Assembly (NCBI RefSeq): GCF_025780055.1
Contig: NZ_JAOXHJ010000005.1
Location: forward strand, 1-55,821
From: Ureaplasma zalophigenitalium
GTDB lineage: Bacteria > Bacillota_I > Bacilli_A > Mycoplasmatales > Mycoplasmoidaceae
Length of the DNA stretch: 55,821 nt
Direction: 5' to 3'
Under the pieces are notes generated by a model that saw only the letters and a program-made list of their open reading frames with translations, was not told where the DNA came from and ran no database searches. The translations under genes were made by a program, and so were the position numbers. Shown here one piece after another: positions 33,763 through 45,776 of this stretch (the stretch's first letter is position 1; each line of letters begins with the position of its first letter).

Positions 33763-35427
33763 ATGACAAAAAAGAAAATTTTATGAACTTCAATCACCTT
33801 ACTCCCTATAAGTAGTTTAATTGCGATTGCAGCGAGTTGTACACCGACAACAAAAAAACAATTAGACAATACTGATTCAAAACCAGATAAACAATCAGAG
33901 AACGTCGATATTAAAACAACGAAATTGGATAATGAAACTTTGTTAAACAACTTTATTGCACAAATAAGTGTTAAACGCCCCATGAGTAATATCCAAACAA
34001 ACCTTACTTACAACATCAACAAAATTAAAAATGAAGAAACAAAAAAAGATCCTAATTTTTCAATAAATAACAAGAGTGTTTTTGAAACCAACCAACACGA
34101 TATCTCTACTACAGATTTTAGTGCTTTTGTTAAAGGTTTAAATTTACAAAACGCAATGACCTTTTATACTGATGCTAAGACATTGGATATACCAAATGCA
34201 CAGAATTTGCAAAAACCAAGTTTTGTGCCATTTAACTCCTTTATAGCTGATTATTTCTTTGACTCTAATTATGAACAAAGTGGTTTTTTAGACTATGATC
34301 AACAAAAAGGTCAAATTCGTTATTTTTCCTTAGTTGCTGATCCAATGAATACATCCGCTGTTTACCAAGCAATCCCTTCTTTTTTATCGGGTTTTAAAAA
34401 AACCTACGACCATTTCTTTATTTTTGACAAATCTCAATTTAATTGAACTGACGAACAAAAAAAATTAGCGACCTACCACGTTGTAGCTAAAAATGTAATG
34501 AACAACAAGTTATATGAAACAGATGCCACTTTTAATTACGCAAACGATAAACAATCCATTATTTATACTCGTTTAGATTTAAAAACAACCGACGTTGGGA
34601 ATTATGTCATTGAACAAATTTATGACCCAATTAAACCCGGCGAAAACCTTTTGCTAGCAAAAAATATAGGATTTAGTATTTATGGCAAGAACAACCCGAT
34701 TAAAGAAACAGCATCTATTAGATTTAATGCGTTTGTAGAACCTGTTCGTAGTCCATATACTGGGAAGGTTGAGTTGAAACGCAACTATACATTTGGTAAT
34801 GTATTAGTAGATGAACAAGTCGCTAAAGATGATAAAACAAATCGAAAAGTTTCACCGCTCTATTTTGCTAAACCTCTTAGTGAAATTGATTTATATGAAT
34901 TAGATCATATCTTTTTCCCTATTTTATACACCAATGAACCAATAGAAAACTTTGATATGCAATATGTGGTAGAAAAAGACTCTGAAGTTCCTCAACAGCT
35001 GAATTTTACAGTTAAATACATTCATAAAAAAAACAAAACCGTAGTTGAACCAGCAAATTCGATTGCCATTCGTTATACAAAAACTTATGACCCCGAGGTT
35101 TTAACAAGTGCATCTGTTGAATGTGATTTAAAAGCAGGTTCAAAAGAATCAATAGCGTTTATTAATAAATATGAGAAACAAGATTTAACTCAACTATCAT
35201 CAGACCAACTCCTTGATATTGTTAATGAAGCATTTAGTATTTATTACACAGATATCGACTTAGAAAAATATAGTATTAAAACGATTGCCAAACTCCTGCC
35301 TAATAACCAGGTTGAACTATTTTTTTATGCAAGTTTTAAACAATCAAAAGAAAATATACAAACATCAAACCAGCCAAACATTTTAATTGGAAAGCAAAAA
35401 ATCGCTTTATTTCAACATGCGAAGTAA
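33763..35427 (+). CDS. Lipoprotein of unknown function downstream of uvrA
   Basis: 554 residues from ATG 33763 with TGA(Trp) at 33784 and 34444. N-terminus MTKKKILW, hydrophobic core (SITLLPISSLIAI), lipobox IAASC with Cys near residue 26. The mature part is Asn/Lys/Thr-rich and beta-like; I recognise no domain. No terminator separates it from uvrA, so the run from 28049 to 35427 may be a single transcript. Confidence 0.8.
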
Positions 35428-35446
35428 TCTCGTTTACTTAGGCTTG

Positions 35447-35482
35447 AATGTGTGTTATAAGTCTTTTAATGTATGTTATAAT
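35447..35482 (+). promoter_or_regulatory. Duplicated promoter-like element before hpt
   Basis: AATGTGTGTTATAA at 35447-35460 and AATGTATGTTATAA at 35468-35481 are near-identical and 21 bases apart, about two helix turns. The second ends in a perfect TATAAT (35477-35482), the likely -10, 48 bases before hpt. The first may be an old -10, a second promoter, or half of a regulator site. Confidence 0.5.
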
Positions 35483-35529
35483 TAAAAGATTAATCAATAC
35501 TTACTTGATCATTAAATAGAGGTTATATT

Positions 35530-36126
35530 TTGAAACAAATAGTAGACAAAAGAATTAAACAAGTTTTAATTACAGAAGAGGAAATTAATACCCGCATTCG
35601 CGATGCAGCAGAATGAATTAATACTAATTATGCTCATCAATCTCCAATCATGATTGGAATTTTAAAAGGTTGTATTCCTTTTCTTGGTAAATTACTTCCA
35701 CATGTTAACGTGGATTTACGTTTAGATTTTATGGCCATTAGTAGTTTCCAAGGGAATATTGTTGCACAAACAGAACCAGAAATTATTACTGACTTAAAAT
35801 TTAGTGTTCAAGGTGAAGACATTATTTTGGTTGAAGATATTGTTGACACTGGACGAACTATTAAAAAAGTTATTAATTTACTTTTGGCGCGTGGGGCTAA
35901 TTCAGTAAAAGTTCTAACATTAGTAGATAAAAAAGAAGGTCGCAAAGTAGACTTAGTGGCAGATTTTGTTTGCTTTGATATTCCTCTTGTATTCATTGTT
36001 GGTTTTGGATTAGATTATAAAGAATTAATGCGAAACCTTCCATACATTGGAATTTTAAAAGAAGAAGTCTATTTAGAAGACATTGCACAACAAGCTAAGA
36101 CAAATGAAGAAATGGGTGATAATTAG
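35530..36126 (+). CDS. hpt: Hypoxanthine phosphoribosyltransferase
   Basis: 198 residues from TTG 35530, chosen because AGAGG lies eight bases upstream and the reading adds the usual N-terminal helix (VLITEEEINTRIRDAAEWI) through a TGA(Trp). IGILKGCIPFLGKL, the hood segment SSFQG, and PRPP loop ILVEDIVDTGRTIK are canonical. Converts hypoxanthine/guanine with PRPP to IMP/GMP in purine salvage. Its stop overlaps the ftsH start by one base, the familiar hpt-ftsH pairing. Confidence 0.94.
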
Positions 36127-38240
36127 TGAATGTAAAACAAACTATTTGACAAAAAATGCGCCACTTTTTTGCAAATGACAGTACAGATGATAAACAGGAT
36201 TTATCACAACCAAAAAAACCGAATTTATCGAGTGAAGACAAAAAGCGAAACAAACGAAAAACCATTATTATCGCCATCATTATTACATTATTAGTGGCTT
36301 TGGCAATTGGTTTAATTGTCTATTTTTCTTTACCTTCAAATGAAGTACCATTATTTGTTAAAAATGCAGTTCTAACAAACAATGGTGATCTAAAAATTTA
36401 CGCTGATCCTTATGACTCAGGTCAGGCAACCATTTTAGCGCGCGAAGGGTTGCAAACTTATTTTATTTTTAAACCAGAGTATTTGGCAAACCCCAGCACT
36501 AAAATCTTTTTAGAAACTCCACTGACTTACCAAATTGCGTACCGCGACCCAACGAGTGGTTATATTTTTGAATTCCGTATAGCTATTGATAAAGAAAAAA
36601 CCGACTACTTGTTAGGTTCCACTCATTTAAGCGAATTATTTGCCGGTCAAAATAATTGATTCCACCAATCACTACAACGTTTAGGTTATAGACCGCAAGG
36701 ATTTGATGCGCGTGTTATCATTTCACCGATCATTTCAATCCTTCTAATGTTTATCTTTATTTATTTATTCTCTCGTATGGCTCGAGCGCAAAACGATGCG
36801 ATTATGGGAGCAAATAAACAATCAGCGAAACTAACACGATCAAATGTTCGTTTTTATGATGTAGCTGGGATTGCTGAAGTAAAAAACGAATTAATTGAAA
36901 TTGTTGATTTCCTAAAAAATCCTAAAAAATATGTAGCAGCAGGCGCAAGAATTCCAAAAGGTGTCATGTTATATGGGCCACCTGGAACGGGGAAAACATT
37001 AATTGCTAAAGCTGTAGCTGGCGAGGCTAACGTACCATTCTTTCAAACAACTGGTTCTTCTTTTGAAGATACTTTCGTTGGTGTGGGTGCGCGAAGAGTT
37101 CGTGAACTATTTGCTAAAGCTAAAAAAGTTGCTCCATCAATTATCTTTATTGATGAAATTGATTCAGTTGCTAAAAAACGTGGCAACTCATTAAACAATT
37201 TACAAGACCAAACAATCAACCAATTACTATCTGAATTAGATGGTTTCGAAACTTCTAGTGGGGTAATTGTAATGGCCGCAACTAACCGATTAGACACTCT
37301 AGATGAAGCGATACTAAGACCTGGTCGTTTCGATCGACACATTAGTGTTAACTTACCTGATTTAAATGAACGTCGTGATATTTTAAAAATCCACGCTAAA
37401 AACAAAAACATTTCTAAAAAAGTCGAATTACTTGAGGTTGCTCGAAGAACTCCTGGTTTCTCGGGTGCTCAATTAGAAAACGTGTTAAACGAGGCTGCTT
37501 TATTAGCCGTACGTGATAATTCATTAACAATAAAAATGACTCACTTAGATGAGGCCATTGACAGAGTTGTAGCTGGTCCAGCTCGTCCGCATAAGGTGAT
37601 TGAGGATTATGAAAAGAAACAAATTGCCTACCATGAAGCGGGTCATGCTTTAGCTGGTCTTTATGCTCCGGGAACTGAAATTGTGCAAAAAATTACAATT
37701 ATTCCGCGGGGTCAAGCATTAGGATACACATTACAGACTCCTGAAAAAGCAGAAAGTGTTTTACAAACAAAACAACAATTATTAAATCATATGCGTGTAG
37801 CTTTAGCGGGGCGAGCAGCTGAGGAAATTATTTTTGGTTTAGATCAAATTACAACAGGGGCTGCGAATGACTTTTATAAAGTAGCACGGATTGCTCGGGG
37901 GATTGTAGCACAATTCGGGATGACAGATTTCTCGTTAGCTCAATTAGTACCCACTGAAGGTGTTGATAACCCTTATCGTAATACATACTCAGAACAGACC
38001 GCTTATAAAATTGATCAAGAAGTTGAAAAATTAGTTCAACAAGAATATAAGAATGCAAAACAAGTAATTATGGAACATCGTGATGAATTAGAATTAATGG
38101 TGGAAACATTATTAGAACTAGAAACCATCTTAAGACCACAAATTGAATTCATTCATGAACATAAAAAATTACCTCCCGAAGTTTTAAAAGCCCGCGAAGA
38201 ACGTTTAAAAAACGCTAGCAATTTAAACGATGCTGAGTAA
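36126..38240 (+). CDS. ftsH: ATP-dependent zinc metalloprotease FtsH
   Basis: 704 residues from GTG 36126 (GGGTGAT upstream); ATG 36156 is the alternative. Two membrane spans ([21 protein letters not shown] and [18 protein letters not shown]) flank an external domain. Then Walker A GPPGTGKT (about 284), Walker B IIFIDEID, the second region of homology [20 protein letters not shown], and zinc site HEAGH (503-507). Membrane-bound quality-control protease. TGA(Trp) codons at 36147 and 36657 hide the N-terminus in standard code. Confidence 0.96.
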
Positions 38241-38254
38241 TTATCGTCATTAAT

Positions 38255-38282
38255 AAAAGAAGGTGCCAGTGCACCTTCTTTT
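38255..38282 (+). terminator. Terminator after ftsH
   Basis: Arms AAAAGAAGGTGC and GCACCTTCTTTT with a CAGT loop, 14 bases after the stop. A TATAAT at 38287-38292, 24 bases before serS, begins just beyond it and may be the serS -10. Confidence 0.88.
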
Positions 38283-38316
38283 GTCTTATAATTAATATAT
38301 TAATCAAGGAGTCAAT

Positions 38317-39572
<1,256 letters not shown>

Positions 39573-39573
<1 letters not shown>

Positions 39574-39592
39574 AAAACACCGTGGTGTTTTT
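39573..39592 (+). terminator. Terminator of serS
   Basis: Arms AAAAACACC and GGTGTTTTT around GT, overlapping the stop codon's last base. Confidence 0.75.
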
Positions 39593-39647
39593 ATATAAAT
39601 AGACTTCAAGAAAATCAATTATTTCAATAAGTTAAAGAAAGCAAACA

Positions 39648-39676
39648 AAAAAACAACCAATTTTTGGTTGTTTTTT
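39648..39676. terminator. Bidirectional terminator, serS / lipoprotein
   Basis: Arms AAAAAACAACCAA and TTGGTTGTTTTTT around TTT. Serves mainly the minus-strand lipoprotein gene ending at 39690. Confidence 0.85.
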
Positions 39677-39689
39677 ATTTAAAAGCAAA

Positions 39690-41321
39690 TTATTTTTTAT
39701 TGGCTTTTCATTTAGCATATTGTTCAAAACCAATAAATACACCCGCTTGTGTATCTTTTTGGTTTTCTGGATACATTCGGTCAATTGAACGGAAACGACG
39801 AGACGTAAATGCGAAACTTGAAAAAATAGGGTTATCTTTTTCTATTTGCGAACTTCAGTTATTTTTATTAATTAAACTGTTTGGAGATGTAAATGTAACA
39901 TATCCTGATCCGATAGTGTTAATATTAAATTTATAAAAATCAGTTTCGTAAGTATTAACTACTCCCTTAATATGACCAGTTCCTGGGAATGATTCTTTAT
40001 CACCAATAACTTTAATATTTTTTAATCAATCACCTGAAATCCGTTTTAAGTGTTCAATACTTGAAGCAATTCCACGGTCAGATGTTGAAATTTCTAATGT
40101 TGAAATATAATCTGGACGTAATCCTAATGAAATAGCTTGGTCTAATACGTGGAATGAAGATGCATAGAAATAAATGTCAGTTTTATCAGCTCGGTGACGT
40201 TTATATGGATCACGACCCTCTTTGAAGATTTTTTTACCATCACTTGTTGTCATTAAATCGTCTTCAGTGAAAAGAGGTGTAGGATTTGAATAAAGTTTGA
40301 ATTTTTCTTTAGCTTTTAAACCATCTAATTCCTCTTTAGGCATTCCAAATCATTCAGAATACTTTTGCAGTAATCAGTGCATACCTGTTAAACCATAGCT
40401 TGCACTTCATGCTTCATTGCCTGAAAAGATAACGTTTTTTTCAGGATTTTCTTTAACAAAACGACGTAATGCAAAATCGGGTTTTGCAATTAATTGTTCT
40501 GAAAAAGTTTCTCCTTTTGGACCTTTGAATTTAGAGCTAACTCCCCGGTCGTTATAAATAAAAATTGCACGATCGAATGAATTTTCAAATGAATCAATTA
40601 ATCCATTCAATGTTTTAATTTTCATTTCAGGAGTAGAACCTTTACTATAAACATTTGTTCCACCAATACTTCATTGATTATCAATTAATTCAAGAATACT
40701 ATCGTTCTTAGGCACAGGAAACTTCATACCCAAACCTGGCTGTCTATCATAGTCAGGAGATGAAAATAAAAGAGGCAAGTCTAAAGGTTGGTACATGTAA
40801 ATTTGGTTCATATTATTAACATCGAGTGTAGCAGCGCCAACACGAGAAAAGATACCAACCGTAGCATTTTGAGCGCGTAATTTTTTTCAGAACGGGGAAT
40901 TTGCATACATTTTTATATCATGTTTCAAAGCGTTAATTTGTTTTTCTACTTCTTCTACGAAAGTTGGCTCGTGTTGACCACTTGCGATTAGAGGTTTAAA
41001 AGTAGATGATTTACTTAAATCAATAGCTGAATCTAAATCTTTGGCAAAATTGCGGATTTGTTCAAAAGGTGAGTTCCAATAAGTAGATCAATAATTTTCA
41101 GTCGAAACATGGTTAGTTGAATAATCGGTTTGATCTCCTCTTAGATTTAAGATTTTATCTAATCTTTCTAATTGTTCAGTTGTCAGTTTAGTTGATTGAC
41201 TTCCAACACTACCAGATTGTGGCTTGTGACAACTTGTTGCCACTGCAGTAATTGACCCAATCGCAGCTAAAATTCCCAGCGATGAGAATAATAGTTTTTT
41301 GTTAAGTTTATTTTTTTTCAT
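39690..41321 (-). CDS. Lipoprotein, paralogue of the gene at 45777-47366
   Basis: 543 residues through several TGA(Trp) codons. Signal MKKNKLNKKLLFSSLGILAA and lipobox VATSC (Cys31). Conserved with its paralogue: WNSPFEQIRNFAKDLD.AIDL, SSTFKPLI, MYANSPFWKKLRAQ, the GLTGMHWLLQKYSEWFGMPKEEL segment, HRADKTDI.FYASSFHVLDQ, and a RRFRSIDRMYPENQ C-terminus. Pieces such as 'VLDQAISLGLRPDYIS' and 'YGLTGMHWLLQKYSEWFG' recall iron-complex substrate-binding proteins, but their order is not the usual one, so I leave the function open. AAGGAAAAC lies before the ATG; TATAAT on the minus strand (41357-41362) is its likely -10. Confidence 0.8.
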
Positions 41322-41415
41322 TAATGTTTTCCTTATAAAATATTTATTAAATCATCATTATAATAACACAAAAACAAAAAAGAGGCGTTGAATCAGCACC
41401 CCTTTAAACCATAAT

Positions 41416-41445
41416 AAAAAAAGCAAGTTAATTCTTGCTTTTTTT
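41416..41445 (-). terminator. Terminator of the two-lipoprotein operon
   Basis: Arms AAAAAAAGCAAG and CTTGCTTTTTTT around TTAATT. It starts inside the last codons of the gene ending at 41444; the A-arm gives the U-tract on the minus strand. Confidence 0.85.
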
Positions 41446-42364
41446 ATTTGATTTTAACAACAATGGGATCTTTAAATTGAATTGTTCATTGATTATAAAT
41501 GTTGTCGCTATGCGTGTGTTGGAAAGAAATGGCTGTAATGCGAATTGCCTGTTTATTTGTTAAATAAGCCAAATCATTAATTCGAAAAGACATGGAATTT
41601 AAAACAAGATTATTGTCTATTTCTTTGATTGGCTCAGCATTGGTATATGCTCCGATGCCATCGATACGTAATTGAACTTTATCAACACCAAACTTCGTCA
41701 TTTGATATAGCGAATCGTTAATTTCCAAACCATTAAAGATACCTGTTGTTTGACTGATAAACGGGTCATTATTAGCGAAATTAAGAACGCTGATATCGCC
41801 TTTTTTATTTTGCACCAAACTGGTTTCGTATTTATCTAATTGGTGGCTATGATCATGATGGTAATTATTTGTATCACTTAAAACTAATCAATCAAAGCAC
41901 ATTAAACTATTATTAGCATTTACATTTAAGACAGATCCATTAATAACTTGGTTATCTATTTTTTGAGTTTTAGTATATGGATTATCCGGGTTGTTAAAAC
42001 GATAATCTGCAACTAAATTTAATGCTAAGGTCGAGTTTTGATACTCCTGTTCTTTTATATCTTTTTGTAGTTTGGCTAAGTAATTTTCCATTTCTTGTTT
42101 TACTGTGTGTTTAATACTATCATCACTAGCCTCTTTGTATTTTTTTTGCAAAGAGTATATCTCTTGATTTATTTGATTAATTTCAGCTTCTGATTTATAT
42201 TTTTTATCTTGAATTCGCTTAACTAATCTCGCAAAATGTTGGTCTACTTGAGTTGCGAAATTATCGGTTTGCTTACAGGCAAAAGCAGCTAACGGAATGG
42301 TTAGGATGGGCAAAGTAGCTAAACTTAAATATGTAATGACTTTAGTTTTTCTTTTGAATTTCAT
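41444..42364 (-). CDS. Lipoprotein with His-rich segments
   Basis: 306 residues from ATG 42362-42364 (AAGGTGATA upstream), ignoring a longer in-frame start inside the preceding gene. Signal MKFKRKTKVITYLSLATLPI, lipobox AAFAC (Cys27). A charged coiled-coil region follows, then a beta-rich C-terminal half containing YHHDHSHQLDKYE around residue 168 and FQHTHSDN near residue 285. The paired His clusters suggest metal binding in an extracytoplasmic domain, as in His-rich loops of zinc/nickel lipoproteins, but no family is recognised. It begins 10 bases after the 682-residue lipoprotein gene, clearly in one operon. Confidence 0.78.
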
Positions 42365-42374
42365 ATTATCACCT

Positions 42375-44423
42375 TTATTTTTCTTGTACAAATTGATCTC
42401 AATAATCACCTCAGTTATAAGCGTCATTGATTTCAGTTTGATATTGATCTTTTAAATCTTTGGAAATAAGATTTAAAAGATTTTCTAATGTAGCATCTAA
42501 AATTTGGTTATAACCAATCGGAGACCGGATTCCTTCTGTTCACAAAGTATAATCTTCAATAAAAATGTTTCGCGACAAAATTTTTGGGTCTTCAACGGTT
42601 TTTTCTTGGACATCATTAGTTAGCATAGCATTAATATAAGTGTTTGTAGTGTGATTAGCAAACAGGTTTTTTTTATCCTTTGATAGATTAAAAATCACAT
42701 CAAAATTATTATTGAATTTTGAGAAATTACCAGCTTCTAAACTGTCTGTCCCTAAATTTCACCACCATCCGTGGTCATCCATATTTAAAATAGAGTTTGT
42801 AATAGACTCTTTTGCTTTTTTGACTGCCTCACTACCATCGTCATATAAACAGTGCATATCACCATTGTCATGAATATGACAACCTTTAGGGATTTTATTG
42901 GCTACTGGTTGCAACAATGCTTGATATGCATTACCTTTCAAATGAGGTCTTGGACCTTTAAAACCTAGATCATAATATAAAAATCCATATTTAGAAATAG
43001 TTTGTAATGTACTTGTCCCGTTTCGCTCAAAAGTGGTCAATAAACCAATTGCTAATGACTTATCATTATTAAAATTATAAGTACTAGGGTCATAACGAGC
43101 ATCCACTAAATTTAATTTTTGAAACAAATGACGCATTTTAGTTAAACGGTCATATAAATTGCCTGCAATGTGATCGGCATTTTTTAAAGCGTTTTTCATT
43201 AAATTTAAACGCACAGGATCATTAGCAAATAATTTAGCAGCTTCAGGAGAGTGTGCATAAGCCACGGTCCAATAAGCAATATCATATAAATACAACATCG
43301 CTTCACGCATGGAACCTAAATAAATTTGAGCTCCTCCATCTAAACGCAAGTTTTGTTCATAAACAGGGTGGTGGTGCAGGACTGATTGACTTTTTTTGTC
43401 CTCATCATTATTTAGCTCGCACAACGGGAGTGGATCATTCAAATTATAACTACACAAATCAGGGCGATAGTTTAATTTTTTAACACCTGCTTTTTTCTCT
43501 TTTTCAGATAGAATTAAATTATTTATCAAGAAGAAAATTTTTGAATTTAAGGAGTTTTGGTTGCGTCAATCACTAGCTGGAGCAAAAATAGGCACAGCAT
43601 TTTGGTTGATTACAATTTGGTTATCACTTGTTTTTTCATATCCAATAATGAATTTAGCAAAATTAGAATTTCAAAAATCAAAACCTAGATTAGCATAATC
43701 ATGTAAATAACGTTCATTAATTTGTTGGGCATGATGGGCATAATTATACAAAGGATATAACTCCCCTTTTTGTTTATCGTGGTACTGCAAGCCTAACTTT
43801 AAATTTTGACGCAGTTCACTATCGGGTTTGATGTTGAAGTTATTGATTTGTTCTGGTGAAAGTGTTAAAAATAGGTCGCGACTAGCCTTGAAATCAGTCG
43901 GATAAGCATGTGTGTTTTTAGTGATTGGTCCGCCCTGCAATTCTAATGTTTTAGCACCTGGCTGAAAATGTGAACTATCAAATAAATAACGCTCATATAA
44001 GACCATTGATCCTTTATTAAAATACCAATATTCTTCTGATCGTCCTTCGTTATACGCATTACCACTAAAACTAAATCAAGAAGGGTCATAGTTTTGAATT
44101 TGTGCTTCTAAATTAGCTAATTTAGAGGTGAGTTTTTGTGCAAAGTCTGGTTTGCTTTTAATATATGATTGAAAGGTTTGAGACTGTAAGGCATTCATGT
44201 AATCAAACGGCGATTTTTTCTTTCAAAACAATTGAGTTGGATAAAAATCAGGAGCAATTCCCAAAGCCAAAAGGTTGTCGGCTTGCGAAACATAAGTGGG
44301 GAAAATTTTATAAAGTTTAGCTTCTTGCTTGCACGATGTGCTAAGGATTGTGACGACACTAGCTAAAACCCCGAAAGCAGATAATCCTGTAAAAATCCTT
44401 CATTTTTTTGATAAACGTTTCAT
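42375..44423 (-). CDS. Large lipoprotein, partner of the His-rich lipoprotein
   Basis: 682 residues through many TGA(Trp) codons. Signal MKRLSKKWRIFTGLSAFGVL, lipobox LSTSC (Cys31). Just after it, FPTYVSQADNLLALGIAPDF looks like the opening strand-helix of siderophore or metal-binding lipoproteins (a 'LLALGI.PD' element). Further on are VLHHHPVYEQNL, CHIHDNGDMHC (two Cys and three His within 11 residues) and MDDHGWWWN. These are plausible metal ligands in an extracellular protein. Unknown family; role in metal or haem capture is an inference. Its stop lies 10 bases before the next ATG. Confidence 0.78.
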
Positions 44424-44539
44424 ATTGCGCTTACTCACCTCTGTTTCTAATGATAATATAATATATTTTTAAAAGTAAAAGGAAATAGATTTTATTCTTT
44501 AGTTTTTATTAAAAACCCAAAAAACATACACATTAAAGA

Positions 44540-44573
44540 AAAAAACCTTTTGCGATAAAACAAAAGGTTTTTT
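44540..44573 (-). terminator. Terminator of rpsB
   Basis: Arms AAAAAACCTTTTG and CAAAAGGTTTTTT with an eight-base loop, 20 bases past the rpsB stop, U-tract on the minus strand. Confidence 0.85.
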
Positions 44574-44592
44574 AAAAGTGAGAAGAATTGAA

Positions 44593-45624
44593 TTATTTAG
44601 CTTGAGCGTTAATTACCGTTGTTTGTTTAACAGATTCTTCACTTGAATTAGATTCGTTTGTATTTCTGTTTGGACGGAAATTATTACGTGGGTTGTAGTG
44701 TCGGACATAGTTACGATTGAACATTCCACGAGCACGATTTTTGTTGTTTGAACGAGTTTCAGGAAGAATGATTTCTTCATCCTTACGGTTAACAACTTTT
44801 GTTGGTTCGTTTCTAATTTCAGCAATAGCATCAGCTAAAACACCAAGAATTAAAGCAATTGATTTAATTGCATAGTTATTAATTGGAATAATATAATCAA
44901 TTAAAGTTGGGTCAGCGTTTGTATTAGCTAAAGCGATAACAGGAATTTTTAATTTACGAGCTTCACGCACTGCGTTAATATCGTTTACAGGATCAACGAT
45001 AACAATAACATCAGGCAGAGCACGCATGTTTTTAATTCCACCATAGAACTTAGCTAATTTATCAGTTTCTTTTTGAATTTCTAGTTGCTCTTTCTTTGTG
45101 TATTTGCTAATATCATCATTTTCAATACGTGATAAATTACGGTTGTATTTACGAATTGAATTGTTAATATTATTGAAGTTAGTTAATGTTCCACCCAATC
45201 AACGTTGAGTAACGTAGAAAGAATCAGTTCTCTCAGCTTCAGCTTGAACGATATCTTTTACAATTTTTCCACGTGTTCCAACGAACATTGCCTTTCCGCC
45301 GTTTGAAACGATTTCTTGCAGAAATTTATAAGCACGATCTAAAAAAACGATAGTTTTTAAAACGTCAATAACGTGATTTTTAGAACGTTTAACGTGAATG
45401 TAACCTTGCATTTTTGGATTTCATTTACGTGGGTGTAGCCCAATGTGAGCACCCGCCTCAGTTAATTTATCAACTGAAACCAGTTGTTTTAAGTTTTTTA
45501 TAGTTGAATTTGCGTTGACTTTCGACTGAATAGCATCAGCAGGTGTAGTAGGTTTTTTTTCTACTTTCGCATTTTCAGTTGAATTTTGTTCAACTGATTC
45601 AACTTTGTTAGTCAAATTTTCCAT
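44593..45624 (-). CDS. rpsB: Small ribosomal subunit protein uS2
   Basis: 343 residues, with TGA(Trp) in WNPKMQGYI near 45420. The S2 core (LTEAGAHIGLHPRKWNPKM, FVGTRGKIVKDIVQAEAER, RWLGGTLTNF, ALPDVIVIVDPV, PVIALANTNADP, PINNYAIKSIALI) spans about residues 50-275. Unusual additions: ~48 residues at the N-terminus (Asn/Thr/Lys-rich) and ~65 at the C-terminus (Asn/Arg-rich, RNYVRHYNPRNNFRPNRN, likely RNA-contacting). GAAAGGTG precedes the ATG. No tsf gene follows, unlike in most bacteria. Confidence 0.96.
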
Positions 45625-45685
45625 TTGGAAGCACCTTTCGTGTATTAATTAATAATTTTGTTATTTTTATTACAATAACTAATAA

Positions 45686-45714
45686 ATTATATAACAAAAG
45701 AATGCGAAAAACAA
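45686..45714 (-). promoter_or_regulatory. Candidate rpsB promoter
   Basis: On the minus strand: TTGTTT (45709-45714), 17-base spacer, TATAAT (45686-45691), about 60 bases before the ATG. The best-spaced promoter seen in the window. Confidence 0.55.
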
Positions 45715-45720
45715 GAAAAT

Positions 45721-45747
45721 AAAAACAAACCAAGACAGTTTGTTTTT
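45721..45747 (-). terminator. Terminator of the 45777-47366 lipoprotein gene
   Basis: Arms AAAAACAAAC and GTTTGTTTTT with a seven-base loop, directly upstream of the rpsB promoter. Confidence 0.75.
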
Positions 45748-45776
45748 TATTTTATTTTTTTCTCAGATATAAAGTT

